DNA of 64,000 bases from Dendrophyllia cribrosa (lineage: Eukaryota; Cnidaria; Anthozoa; Scleractinia; Dendrophylliidae): contig JAJLRJ010000009.1 of the NCBI GenBank assembly GCA_024195265.1, positions 31,809,274-31,873,273 on the forward strand, written 5' to 3'. Shown piece after piece: positions 55,367 through 64,000 of the stretch. The translations under genes were made by a program, and so were the position numbers. Positions within the stretch are counted from its first letter, which is position 1, and every line of letters starts with the position of its first letter. The notes beneath the pieces were generated by a model. The model made no database searches and was not told where the DNA came from. It saw only the letters and a program-made list of their open reading frames with translations.

Positions 55367-56410
55367 CTGAAAGAAATACATAAATAAACGAGCTCTGTAA
55401 ATAAGGCATTGGATGGCAGACAGCTGTATCGGGCCACAGCATCCAACAAACACAAACACAACTGAAAGAAATACATAAATAAACGAGCTTAAATAAGGCA
55501 TTGGATGGCAGACAGCTGTATCGGACCACAGCATCCAACAAACACAAACACAACTGAAAGAAATACATAAATAAACGAGTTCAAATAAGGCATTGGATGG
55601 CAGACAGCTGTATCGGGCCACAGCATCCAACAAACACAAACACAACTGAAAGAAATACATAAATAAACGAGCTTAAATAAGGCATTGGATGGCAGACAGC
55701 TGTATCGGACCACAGCATCCAACAGACACAAACACAACTGAAAGAAATACATAAATAAACGAGCTCAAATAAGCCATTGGATGGCAGACAGATGTATCGG
55801 ACCACAGCATCCAACAGACACAAACACAACTGAAAGAAATACATAAATAAACGAGCTCAAATAAGGCATTGGATGGCAGACAGATGTATCGGATGGCAGA
55901 CAGATGTATCGGACCACAGCATCCAACAAACACAAACACAACTGAAAGAAATACATAAATAAACGAGCTTAAATAAGGCATTGGATGGCAGACAGCTGTA
56001 TCGGACCACAGCATCCAACAGACACAAACACAACTGAAAGAAATACATAAATAAACGAGCTCAAATAAGGCATTGGATGGCAGACAGATGTATCGGACCA
56101 CAGCATCCAACAGACACAAACACAACTGAAAGAAATACATAAATAAACGAGCTCAAATAAGGCATTGGATGGCAGACAGATGTATCGGACCACAGCATCC
56201 AACAGACACAAACACAACTGAAAGAAATACATAAATAAACGAGCTCAAATAAGGCATTGGATGGCAGACAGATGTATCGGACCACAGCATCCAACAGACA
56301 CAAACACAACTGAAAGAAATACATAAATAAACGAGCTCAAATAAGGCATTGGATGGCAGACAGATGTATCGGACCACAGAATTCAACAGTCACAAACACA
56401 ATTGAAAGAA
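55301..56410 (-). repeat. 92-bp tandem array copying a TSC2 acceptor and exon start
   Basis: Twelve units; each holds the intron end GTATTTCTTTCAG and the exon start TTGTGTTTGTGTTTGTTGGA through TGTCTGCCATCCAATGCC. The first unit is part of real exon 1. Acceptor dinucleotides stand at 55367, 55462, 55554, 55646, 55738, 55830, 55942, 56034, 56126, 56218 and 56310; in the outermost unit (about 56401) the AG has become AT. Unit 7 has an internal 20-bp duplication. Confidence 0.95.
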
Positions 56411-56785
56411 ACGCATAATATTAAGACTACTTCACTGCCACTTTGTTCATTCATCATCAAAACCAGTGGGTTATAATAAAAACAACTCCCATGCATTCAC
56501 TTTAAAAATGTTTAAGATAAACAAACGGGGGTTGATTATTTAAATGAAGCTTATGTTAGACCTGGTAAAGCCGGTGATGTACTCCAAAAACAACAGTTAA
56601 GCAGAGTCTAAATTTAATTATCTGAAGGCAGATGACAAATCACAGCTAGACTCGCACAAAAAATATATTATTTTGGTCCTATTGTTTCGATCATTATGAC
56701 TAATATGCTTCTGTCAAGACAGGGTAATGTTTTGCTGTTGTCTTCTTTCAACAAAATGGTTGCATACATACATGTAATTCTCGGT

Positions 56786-57330
56786 TTTCACTTACATCAT
56801 ATCAAAATTCAGAAGCATTGAACAATAGATTTCGAATCCAAAATGTTTATGGAATTGTAGAGTTTATACATCTTGGCCAAATTTTGAAGCGCCAAAGCAT
56901 TTCGTTCAAGAGTTATAGGCGAACGAGTATTAGACATTTTTAGTAAGAAATGTATGGAGCGGCCATCTTTGTGCCACAAAGATGGCGGCCAAAAATTCGA
57001 AGTCTTAATTACACCAAAAATCAAATAAAAAAATATTGTATTTGCTAAATATAAGCTCCATTAACTCGGCTTATAAGCACTTATAATGCAAACAATAACT
57101 TTCAGCTGATTACATTTTGTTTATTTTCACGGCTTATCTGAAATCTGAGCGTGGCGAATTGTGTGACACATTTAAAACCTTTGTAAATCGGAAGCAAAAC
57201 ATCGTTAAAACCTGAAACTTTTTGTGAAAGATTAATAATACTTGTATCCACATACCATGTTAGAAACAGCTTTGTACGATACATACCTTAGATTTTTTAA
57301 TTTTTATGACGTCGTGTGAAAACCAAGAAT
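56786..57330. repeat. Dispersed repeat family, copy 3
   Basis: CACTTACATCATATCAAAATTC-type start to TTTTTATGACGTCGTGTGAA; same orientation as 8650 and 9748. Confidence 0.78.
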
Positions 57331-57639
57331 ATCTATTCAATTGAGGGTGTGCAGACATTCTGTCATAAAGTCAATTGGAAAAGTAAATTTGGGAAAAAAG
57401 GGACTTAAAAACCCCAGCATGGGAAAGCCTGTCAAGTTCAATTGCAAACAAATAAGTTAACTTCCACGTGAGATATATCAGAGAAAATATTAAACAGTTT
57501 AAACAGTATAAAGGCATTAAAGACATTATTTTAAGCCCTCAAACTGATCATAAGCAGGTTTACAGTTAGTGTGACAGCTTAAGATCAAGTTTGTTCACAC
57601 AAGAACTGTCAATAAAAACTAGGTCAGGAGTAAGTCTAA

Positions 57640-58330
57640 GCTTTATTTAAGATGGCTCACAACAGTTTCTAGTGACTTCAAGTACTTACACTTTGATGGA
57701 TCAATATTACCACTCTTTATCAGTTGATACTATAATAATTATGGTATCAAACAAATGCCCAGTCATTGTTGAACAAGTTACAGTCATTGTCATGATTTAA
57801 CAGGTTACCATAGTAAGATTATAACCTATAATCCTACGAATCGTTCTTCGGTCTACGGAGTAAATAAAAAACAAGAGACTATATACAGAATACATATTGA
57901 CTTTATTGTTTGCCAGAAAATAAAGCAAAGCCGCAGCAGGGATGGTGACAAAACCAAGGGCCGTCCCCCCTGATGCGGCTCGCTGGTGGGAGGGTGGGAA
58001 TAAAGGCTAAATGTTACTTAACAGGGCTAAGATCTGCTGTTATGATACATATGATACGATATCTAAGACCTAAGGAAAACATGTGTCACGCACCGATAAT
58101 GACTTAAATCATCACTTGCTACGTATTATACTCCCATTGGATAGAATCCAATACAGTACATTAAAGACACCCTTAATTTGAGCTTTAAGTGCTTAAAACT
58201 AAAAAATGAGCTTGGTGATCCCAATTTTTCATTATCGAATTGTAATTAGCATGTTAAGATACAACTTTCTGCAAAAATGAAAAAATTGTTGGAATGGGTT
58301 CAGAGCTATGTACATGGAAACTATGCCCTA
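57640..58330. repeat. Second copy of the 5571-6045 repeat
   Basis: GATGGCTCACAACAGTTTCT and CAAACAAATGCCCAGTC match 5880-6035 in reverse; AAAGACACCCTTAATTTGAG and GAATTGTAATTAGCATG match 5571-5660 directly. The middle (57845-58150) is unrelated. Confidence 0.62.
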
Positions 58331-59761
58331 ATAATGATCTCTTCACCATGAGGTGAACCATTTAAGATGATAACGATTACACCGTACACACAAGGATAAG
58401 ACAAATAAAAAATACTTTTAATATTATTATCTAATACAATCTTATTACAAATATTTGATTATGAATCCTACATTTTGGCAAAGTAAGTAACCCAAGGCAC
58501 AAAAACTGGGACACTTCCAATAGTTTCCGAGGGTCAACTTATTATTGGTCTAAGGAAACAACTGATTTCACCTGATCATAAAACTTAAACATTAACATAT
58601 ATCTAACAAGTTTTTTAACGTAAGTACTTTTTAATAACAATATGTAAACATTTATGCAATATCTGTAATCCCACATGGAAGGTCACTGGAAATTGGAAAT
58701 GTAGCCAAACTGGAATTTCCAGAGGGGTGGGGGGGGGGGGGGGGGGGGGGGGAGAGGTAACCAAAAAAAACTTCTGTGGGGGAGGACTATGGATATTTTC
58801 TGGAACAACACAGTATAATTTATTAAGCAGGATGCCTGTGGCACTCCGTGTTGAAGTTTCTGTTGATTATCCTTCCTCGTTGTCACAAATTGACACGTTT
58901 CTTTTTAAGTTTCCCGTAACCCGTGGGACATCTCAAGAGAATTTCTGGCACATTACAATTCACTTCTGTTCATGTATTTAAATGGCAAAAGTCTACAGTT
59001 TCCACCCATGTTGTAATGTTTAGGTATAGAAATAATTATATCAAAAAGACCACAACCATAAATTTACAAAAAAAAAATGAGAAAAAGCTACGATAAAGTT
59101 AGGATTTCCTTTTTTTTTTAGCATTTATTCCCTCTTGTGACAAACTTTGTGATACAAAGAAATTAATTAATTTTGTTTTATTAATTGCATTAATTTTGTT
59201 TGTCTGGGACAACCAGACAACCATTAATTTTGCACCCTGGTGATCACAAGGAGCCTACAAGAAATGACGCAGAATGATTTTTACAGCCAGATGTTATTTA
59301 TAATCTATTGAAACAATGTTGAGAATAGCTGAGAAAATTCTGTCCTTTTAGACAATATTTTATAACTAAACAAATGTTTTAAGAAACATGAGATCGCACT
59401 TATCTGATTGGATCGTTTTTACGCCGCTCATTGTTGCAGCATAGGCAACTCAATGTCGGCTCTGTCACCAAAATTACTTGTTGTGCATGAGTGTTCAAAC
59501 TATTTAATTTTGCTAGTGGATATACAACTTGTCTATGATTTTATTATTGCACCTACTACAACAAAAGTGATTGTTGAAATGGTGAATTCTTTATTCTCTA
59601 GATCTTGCTACTCACCAAACAAAGCAATATTTAATCTTAATTATTTCCATCAGTTTGCAAAGGAAGATTTTATGAGGAAAAAAATATTTTAAGTGCTTTT
59701 GCTACTAATATTCCACCTGTTATAATGAAATTCATCCACTTTTAAAGCTAGCATTAACGTC
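58331..59761. other. Intergenic, no gene seen
   Basis: AT-rich with a poly-G run at 58726-58752. A minus-strand AATAAA at about 59589 could end the cGLR transcript. No missing TSC2 5' exon was recognised here. Confidence 0.4.
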
Positions 59762-61003
59762 TCACATATAATCACCATGGCAACAATTTGCATTTGGTCC
59801 TAACACCACCAATAAATTTAAATCTGCCAAAATTCTCTGTATAGCGTAAGGTATAATGTCCTCCCAGGTCTTGTCAATAGCAAAGGAGGATACAAAATAA
59901 CTACACAGCAATTCTTCTTTTGATTCCCTGAGAAGGCGATTCATCATGCCATATAAGCGTGAAAACAGTTCTTCATTTGTCCAGAATTTGTCTTCTGGAT
60001 ATCTTTCCAGTTCAAAAAGGAATGCAGTTTTTAAGATGTAGGAACTCAACACATGACTGTCCCCATGGTGCTGGTCCCGGAAATACTTTGCACATCTGTA
60101 GCAGGTAAGGCGGTTGCTATCAGGGCTGAATTCTTTTAAAATGTGCATCTCAGCAATTGAAAAAGATCCACGCCACAGTGGACTAACAGGAACAACATGA
60201 AAACCCAATTTAGTGACACGATCTCTAAGAGCCTTGGGGGAAGATTCCGTGGAATTATTTCTTAATCCTGCCTTCTTGCCTTGTCTTGGTGCTGCTGCTG
60301 CTGCTGACATATCAGACCACTGAGGCCAATGGAAGAACTTTATAGCTGGTGTAATATCAATTGAAATGTTTAATTTTTTGTACTTTTGTCCTTTCCAGGT
60401 CAAAACTAATGTGATTGCGGGGCCTTTTCCACCGATTCTCATTGACCTTCCAAAACAAGGCGGAAGTGCAACCATATCCAGAGCTTTGCGCAACGTCCTC
60501 TCAAAAGCTTTCCGAAAACTTGACGAAGAAATGGTTGACGAATCAGATAGAAGGTCGTTAAAAAGTATGGCTGCAAGAAAAGGATGGGCTTTCACAAGCG
60601 GGCGACCAGGAAAGGCGCTGTGCCATTGAAGTGTGCATGCTCCACGAAAAGAGAGAACTTGAATTTCGGCCATGAAGTCAAACTCGTCCGGCGCCGTCAC
60701 TTTTGTTCCTTCGTAAAAACTTCCACTTGGAATAACCGTGGTGATAAAGCGACCTTCCAGTTTTCCGACACAATCCAATAAATCATTCACGAACGTTTCG
60801 ACAGCGACTTGGATTCTTTGATTTTCCCCATTTTTTGGAAGAGGCTTTCCGACTTCGAGAAGGCGACTTGAAACTGAGCTGTTCTTGCCAAAATACGCAA
60901 AAGAATCTGGCTCGACGTTTTCTCTTCTCCAGTTGTGTACATGCGATAACATCGATGGCATCCCACCATAATCATCAGGATTTATCGAGCCAAAGCCGTA
61001 CAT
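59762..61003 (-). CDS. cGAS-like receptor / Mab-21 family nucleotidyltransferase (cGLR), intronless
   Basis: 413 codons from ATG at 61003 to TGA at 59762. Members of the family sense nucleic acid or other ligands and make cyclic dinucleotides for STING; Mab-21 relatives lacking catalytic residues do not. Residues 93-110 read SGSFYEGTKVTAPDEFDF: the G94-S95 loop and the first metal-binding pair E107/D109, arranged as in cGAS. The third acid is D216 in LNISIDITPAIKF. The C-terminal helical lobe has WRGSFSIAEMHIL, a C301-x2-C304 pair and SYILKTAFLFE (321-331), the Mab-21 signature. The H-C-C-C zinc thumb of vertebrate cGAS is not seen. A short alanine run (about 234-238) comes from a GCT repeat. 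Length fits a complete single-domain cGLR. The ligand and product cannot be predicted from sequence. Confidence 0.9.
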   Translation of the reverse strand: MYGFGSINPDDYGGMPSMLSHVHNWRRENVEPDSFAYFGKNSSVSSRLLEVGKPLPKNGENQRIQVAVETFVNDLLDCVGKLEGRFITTVIPSGSFYEGTKVTAPDEFDFMAEIQVLSFRGACTLQWHSAFPGRPLVKAHPFLAAILFNDLLSDSSTISSSSFRKAFERTLRKALDMVALPPCFGRSMRIGGKGPAITLVLTWKGQKYKKLNISIDITPAIKFFHWPQWSDMSAAAAAPRQGKKAGLRNNSTESSPKALRDRVTKLGFHVVPVSPLWRGSFSIAEMHILKEFSPDSNRLTCYRCAKYFRDQHHGDSHVLSSYILKTAFLFELERYPEDKFWTNEELFSRLYGMMNRLLRESKEELLCSYFVSSFAIDKTWEDIIPYAIQRILADLNLLVVLGPNANCCHGDYM

Positions 61004-61373
61004 AGCAGCTAGAAGATTTCAACGTCAGAAACTCAACGAAATAAAAAAAAATTCAGTTTTTGTTGCTTCCGGCTTTCCCAATCTTATCTGAAGGCACGGC
61101 CAAACGTTCCAACATTGTTGGCCAACATTTGCCATATGTTGGGAGATGTTGGACCAACATCTTCTCGGTGTTCATCCATTTTCAAAACCGAGAAACTCCT
61201 GGAAACGAGGTTTCCAAAACGTTGTCGATCAAAAATGCCTCCAAGTCGCTCGCTTTAGTTGTTTTTCGTTTTTGCGTGTGTGTGTTTTATTTTATTTCAT
61301 TTTATTTATTCACTTTTTTTTTTTGGAGGTGTGGGGGGCGGTGTTGTTTACACAAGTGTAAGACGCGCGCGGA

Positions 61374-61486
61374 ATACCGTATTTCCTCGAATAATAGCCG
61401 GGCGCGATTATTAATTTTTTCAATCCAAAAGGGGGCGATTATTCGAGGGAAGGCGATTAATCGGGAAATTTGAGGAAATACGGTAT
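61374..61486. mobile_element. MITE, ATACCGTATTTCCTCGAATAA ends
   Basis: ATACCGTATTTCCTCGAATA and GAGGAAATACGGTAT mark a 113-bp foldback of a type common in invertebrate genomes. Confidence 0.85.
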
Positions 61487-61807
61487 GTGTGTTTGTTTTT
61501 TTCTGAAGCTTCTCAGCGGGCCGAAATCCTTTTCATCCGGACCCCGCGTACGGACCGGTCCTAATTTTACAGAAAAATTTTGTTGTTTAAAGTTTAATAT
61601 CAATGAATTTTCTCAGACGGAAGCTACCAAAGAGAAAGTGACCAGATAAAATATTTAACGACATGGACAAAGAAAACAATGAAGAAAACCAGCAAAGTTT
61701 CACCATGGCTGACATCGGCTGACATACAAAGATCCAAAAACATTCCTACCTTCTGTCCTTTTCAGGGCATCGTTATTCATCTTCAGTTAAAATAAAACGA
61801 GGACTTA

Positions 61808-61955
61808 AGGCCCGGACACAGGGTGCAACTTTTCTTGCATCGAGATCTACTTTTTAGACGTTGTGCTCAACAAATTGCATCGCGTGGCACCAGCAAAAAA
61901 TGTTGTTACGCGCAACGTTGCAAAAAAAGTTGCACCATGTGTCCGGGCCTTAAAG
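61808..61955. mobile_element. MITE, AAGGCCCGGACACA ends
   Basis: TAAGGCCCGGACACAGGGTG and CATGTGTCCGGGCCTTA; TTGCGCGTAACA and GTTGCAAAAAAAGTTGCACC inside. Related to the fragment at 43763. Confidence 0.85.
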
Positions 61956-62374
61956 CCTGGTTTCCATGTAATCGCAAGGATCGCAAGGATCATATGACCC
62001 TTGCGATCATATGGAAACCAAAAACTTTGCGATCCTTGCGATCGTTACGATCCTTGCGATTGCGATCGCAGAGATGGAAAAATTTCTATCTTTGCGATCC
62101 TTGCGATCCTTGCGATCTCGAGAGGTTTTTATATGGAAACCACACCTGCGATCCTTGCGATCCAAAATGCCCAGAAAGCATTGCACACCAAATCCTTGTA
62201 TCCCACAACACTCTTAAAGTTTATCGGATCCAGGCCTACTCGACGTTTCCTTGCGATCACTGCGATCATATGGAAACCTGAAGTCTCAGCGATCCCAAGG
62301 ATCGCAAGAATCGCAGCGATCATCTATCGTAACGATCGCTGCGATCGTTGCGATTATATGGAAACCAGGCTTTG
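61956..62374. mobile_element. MITE built of GATCCTTGCGATC repeats
   Basis: AAGCCTGGTTTCCATGTAAT and TATATGGAAACCAGGCTTT are the ends. Inside, CGATCCTTGCGATC is repeated in both directions, and ATATGGAAACC occurs four times as if internal copies of the end. Confidence 0.85.
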
Positions 62375-62529
62375 GCCATTTGGATCGATCTAAATGACAT
62401 CGATCTCGGATCCATCCGAGACCACCTTCTGAGGAGGTTTAATATAGATCGATCTCGGCCCTGTTCGAAGAGTTCATACTCGGGTCACAAAATACTCGGA
62501 TCGATCCGGGTAAGTGTGAACGGCCGCCA

Positions 62530-62832
62530 GAATATACAGCTATTTCAATTTAGGTTGTCGGATGAGAGCTTCAAGCGTACGCAACGAGACCGCAACTTGC
62601 TATGGGTAGTTGTAAATTGGTCTTACAGCTGTAGCCTAAGTTTGCGGTTTTTGCGTTTGTTAGTGCAATGAGTGAGGTGGATGTTAGTACCATAAATGTT
62701 TGCCTTCGCTGTATGGACGAGGCATTTTAATTTGCTTTCGTCAATTTATCGTATTCATAAAATCCCAAAGTGCCTTGCGGTCTCGTTGCATACGCATCAT
62801 CCGACAACCTAAATTGAAATAGCTGTATACCA
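62530..62832. mobile_element. MITE, TACAGCTATTTCAATT family, copy 2
   Basis: ATACAGCTATTTCAATTTAG and CTAAATTGAAATAGCTGTAT end it; GGTTGTCGGATGAGAG and CGCAACGAGACCGCAA are mirrored inward. Same ends as 19222-19472. Confidence 0.85.
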
Positions 62833-63238
62833 AATGCTACTGATACCTGTTCAGTTCACTACACAAACAAAATAAACGTATGTTTTTAACACAAATAAAA
62901 TAATAAATAATAAATCATTTAGCCTAAATAATTTCCACAAATCCTTCGTTTGTTCACTGATAAAAAGCGCTGTTGAGGCTAAAATTTTAATCCAATTTTT
63001 ACAGTTAAAATAACTATTACATAATTACTGATGCCACTTTTAAGGTGCTGTTGCACGCACGACTTTTATACGTGTCACGCCTCCTCGTGCAACTAAATAT
63101 AAAACGCACAAAAAGTTAAATCGTTTTCTATTTTCTGCAACAAATTTCTTCCATACTGTCTTGAGGCGCACAAATGGCACGTTCTCGTCCAATCAATAAT
63201 CACAATGGTCTTGGGGATAAAGCCTGGTTTTCACTTAC
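62833..63238. other. No gene seen
   Basis: AT-rich. If the FLYWCH exon at 63239 belongs to a live gene, its next exon is not recognisable here. Confidence 0.4.
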
Positions 63239-63424
63239 GAAAGACAGAGGCCAAGACTCTAGCTGCCGTCGCGGCACCGACTGCGGGAGGGTGGTTGTGG
63301 TCTCGCATCCCCTGTTGGAACCCATTTCCTCGCTGGATCACAATGGCTTTACACTGATTGCCTTTTGGGCGGACTGTGCATTGCCAGTAGGTGCAATTGG
63401 GTCCGCTGCGAAGCTGTACAAACA
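63239..63424 (-). CDS. FLYWCH-type zinc finger exon (partial gene)
   Basis: Between acceptor CGTCTTCAG|TG and donor GTCTTTC|GTAAGTG the minus strand encodes SGPNCTYWQCTVRPKGNQCK, then AIVIQRG and DHNHPPAVGAATAA. C-C-H-x-H spacing with the YW motif and HNHPP fits the FLYWCH finger, a DNA- or protein-binding module common in MULE-type transposases and in some transcription regulators. The rest of the protein would lie upstream (higher coordinates, outside the window) and downstream. A transposon-derived origin is as likely as a host gene. Confidence 0.65.
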
Positions 63425-64000
63425 CTGAAGACGATTATGCTTGTGTCGTGCCCGTTTTCATTGTACATAAGCGCTGTTATGCTTCAGCTTTTGCGTATGC
63501 TTTATATCTCGCTACTAAAACGACCAGACTTAACAATCCGTGTTGCCCCTCCCTCTTCAAAGAATATTGTTAGGTGGTGTTTCAATAGTAATTGAGTGAA
63601 TAATCACTATTGACACAATGATTCACAGCTTGAAACCTGGTTACAGCCATCGAGTTGTATCTTTAGTGACAAACTAAAAGCCACTTTATCCCACATTGTA
63701 ACAGTTGCTTTCCACGTAACTATTTTATCAAGGGAATAATACAATACAATCTTTGGGATGATTATTGACATTATTATCATTACATAAAAGGCCTGGCGTG
63801 CGTTTCTCGAAACTCCCGATGTCTTTTCGGAACCGAAAGCTGGTTTTTAAATGTAGTTTCTAACGGAAGGCGTTGAAGTTTTTAGCTCGCAACGCAGCTC
63901 AACTTGTGTAGTAAACGAAAGATTTTATTGCTTAGCTTTCAAAGTCAACAAAAACCGAATATTTATTGGTAGACATTCTGCACTTAACACAGCTTTTCGG
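63425..64000. other. No gene seen at the right edge
   Basis: No exon of TSC2 or of the FLYWCH gene could be recognised in the last 575 bases. Confidence 0.4.

Noticed and set aside
55673..56140. 155-codon cysteine-rich ORF and its neighbours on the minus strand
   Set aside because: They are read-through of the 92-bp array, open in all three frames because the unit has few stops. Only the frame joined to exon 1 has meaning.
59408..59692. 94-codon plus-strand ORF downstream of the cGLR
   Set aside because: No domain, no partner exon and no repeat of it elsewhere; chance ORF in AT-rich DNA.
61823..62393. Repetitive ORFs (RSLRSLRS, AILAILAI)
   Set aside because: Translations of the GATCCTTGC repeats of a MITE.
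1..64000. CRISPR arrays, operons, ribosome binding sites, rRNA
   Set aside because: The window is animal nuclear DNA with introns. The tandem repeats have no spacer structure and no rRNA segment was recognised.

Overview
The window looks like nuclear DNA of an anthozoan cnidarian, most probably a stony coral. The grounds are AT-rich sequence, short GT-AG exons in long introns, animal gene families (tuberin, a cGAS-like/Mab-21 nucleotidyltransferase, FLYWCH and THAP zinc fingers), tRNA-derived SINEs, LINE tails, and dozens of short inverted-repeat elements (MITEs) and tandem repeats. The species call is inference; no marker gene fixes it.

The backbone is one large minus-strand gene, TSC2 (tuberin, the Rheb GAP that restrains mTORC1). 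I rebuilt 34 coding exons from 55366 down to the stop at 13264 by splice sites and similarity to tuberin. Every exon junction is in phase and the exons sum to 5061 nt (1686 codons plus stop). The roughly 200 N-terminal residues are missing and should lie at higher coordinates, perhaps beyond 64000. The C-terminal Rap/Ran-GAP domain is complete and keeps the catalytic asparagine.

Left flank, 1-13000: microsatellite and minisatellites, a broken THAP finger, inverted-repeat elements, a LINE 3' end with its target-site duplication, and a minus-strand glycosyltransferase-4 exon (6274-7477) with a possible untranslated first exon near 10808.

Middle, 13000-55400: TSC2 and the elements filling its introns. 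These include a 5'-truncated LINE with a 14-bp target duplication (22263-23800), a 4-kb palindrome with a nested hAT-like element (32209-36223), two copies of an inverted-repeat element sharing a peptide ORF (39497-40208 and 45233-45804), SINEs and many MITEs. Three tandem expansions touch TSC2 splicing or coding sequence: a 92-bp array copying the acceptor and 5' part of one exon, a 113-bp triplication of the last coding segment, and a 12-bp array of donor-like sites.

Right flank, 56400-64000: more repeats, an intronless cGAS-like receptor on the minus strand with all three catalytic acidic positions (59762-61003), MITEs, and a FLYWCH zinc-finger exon at the edge. The three recognisable host genes share one strand but are not an operon. 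The GT4 and cGLR families have been linked to innate immunity in cnidarians; TSC2 is a growth regulator. I see no sequence evidence that they work together.
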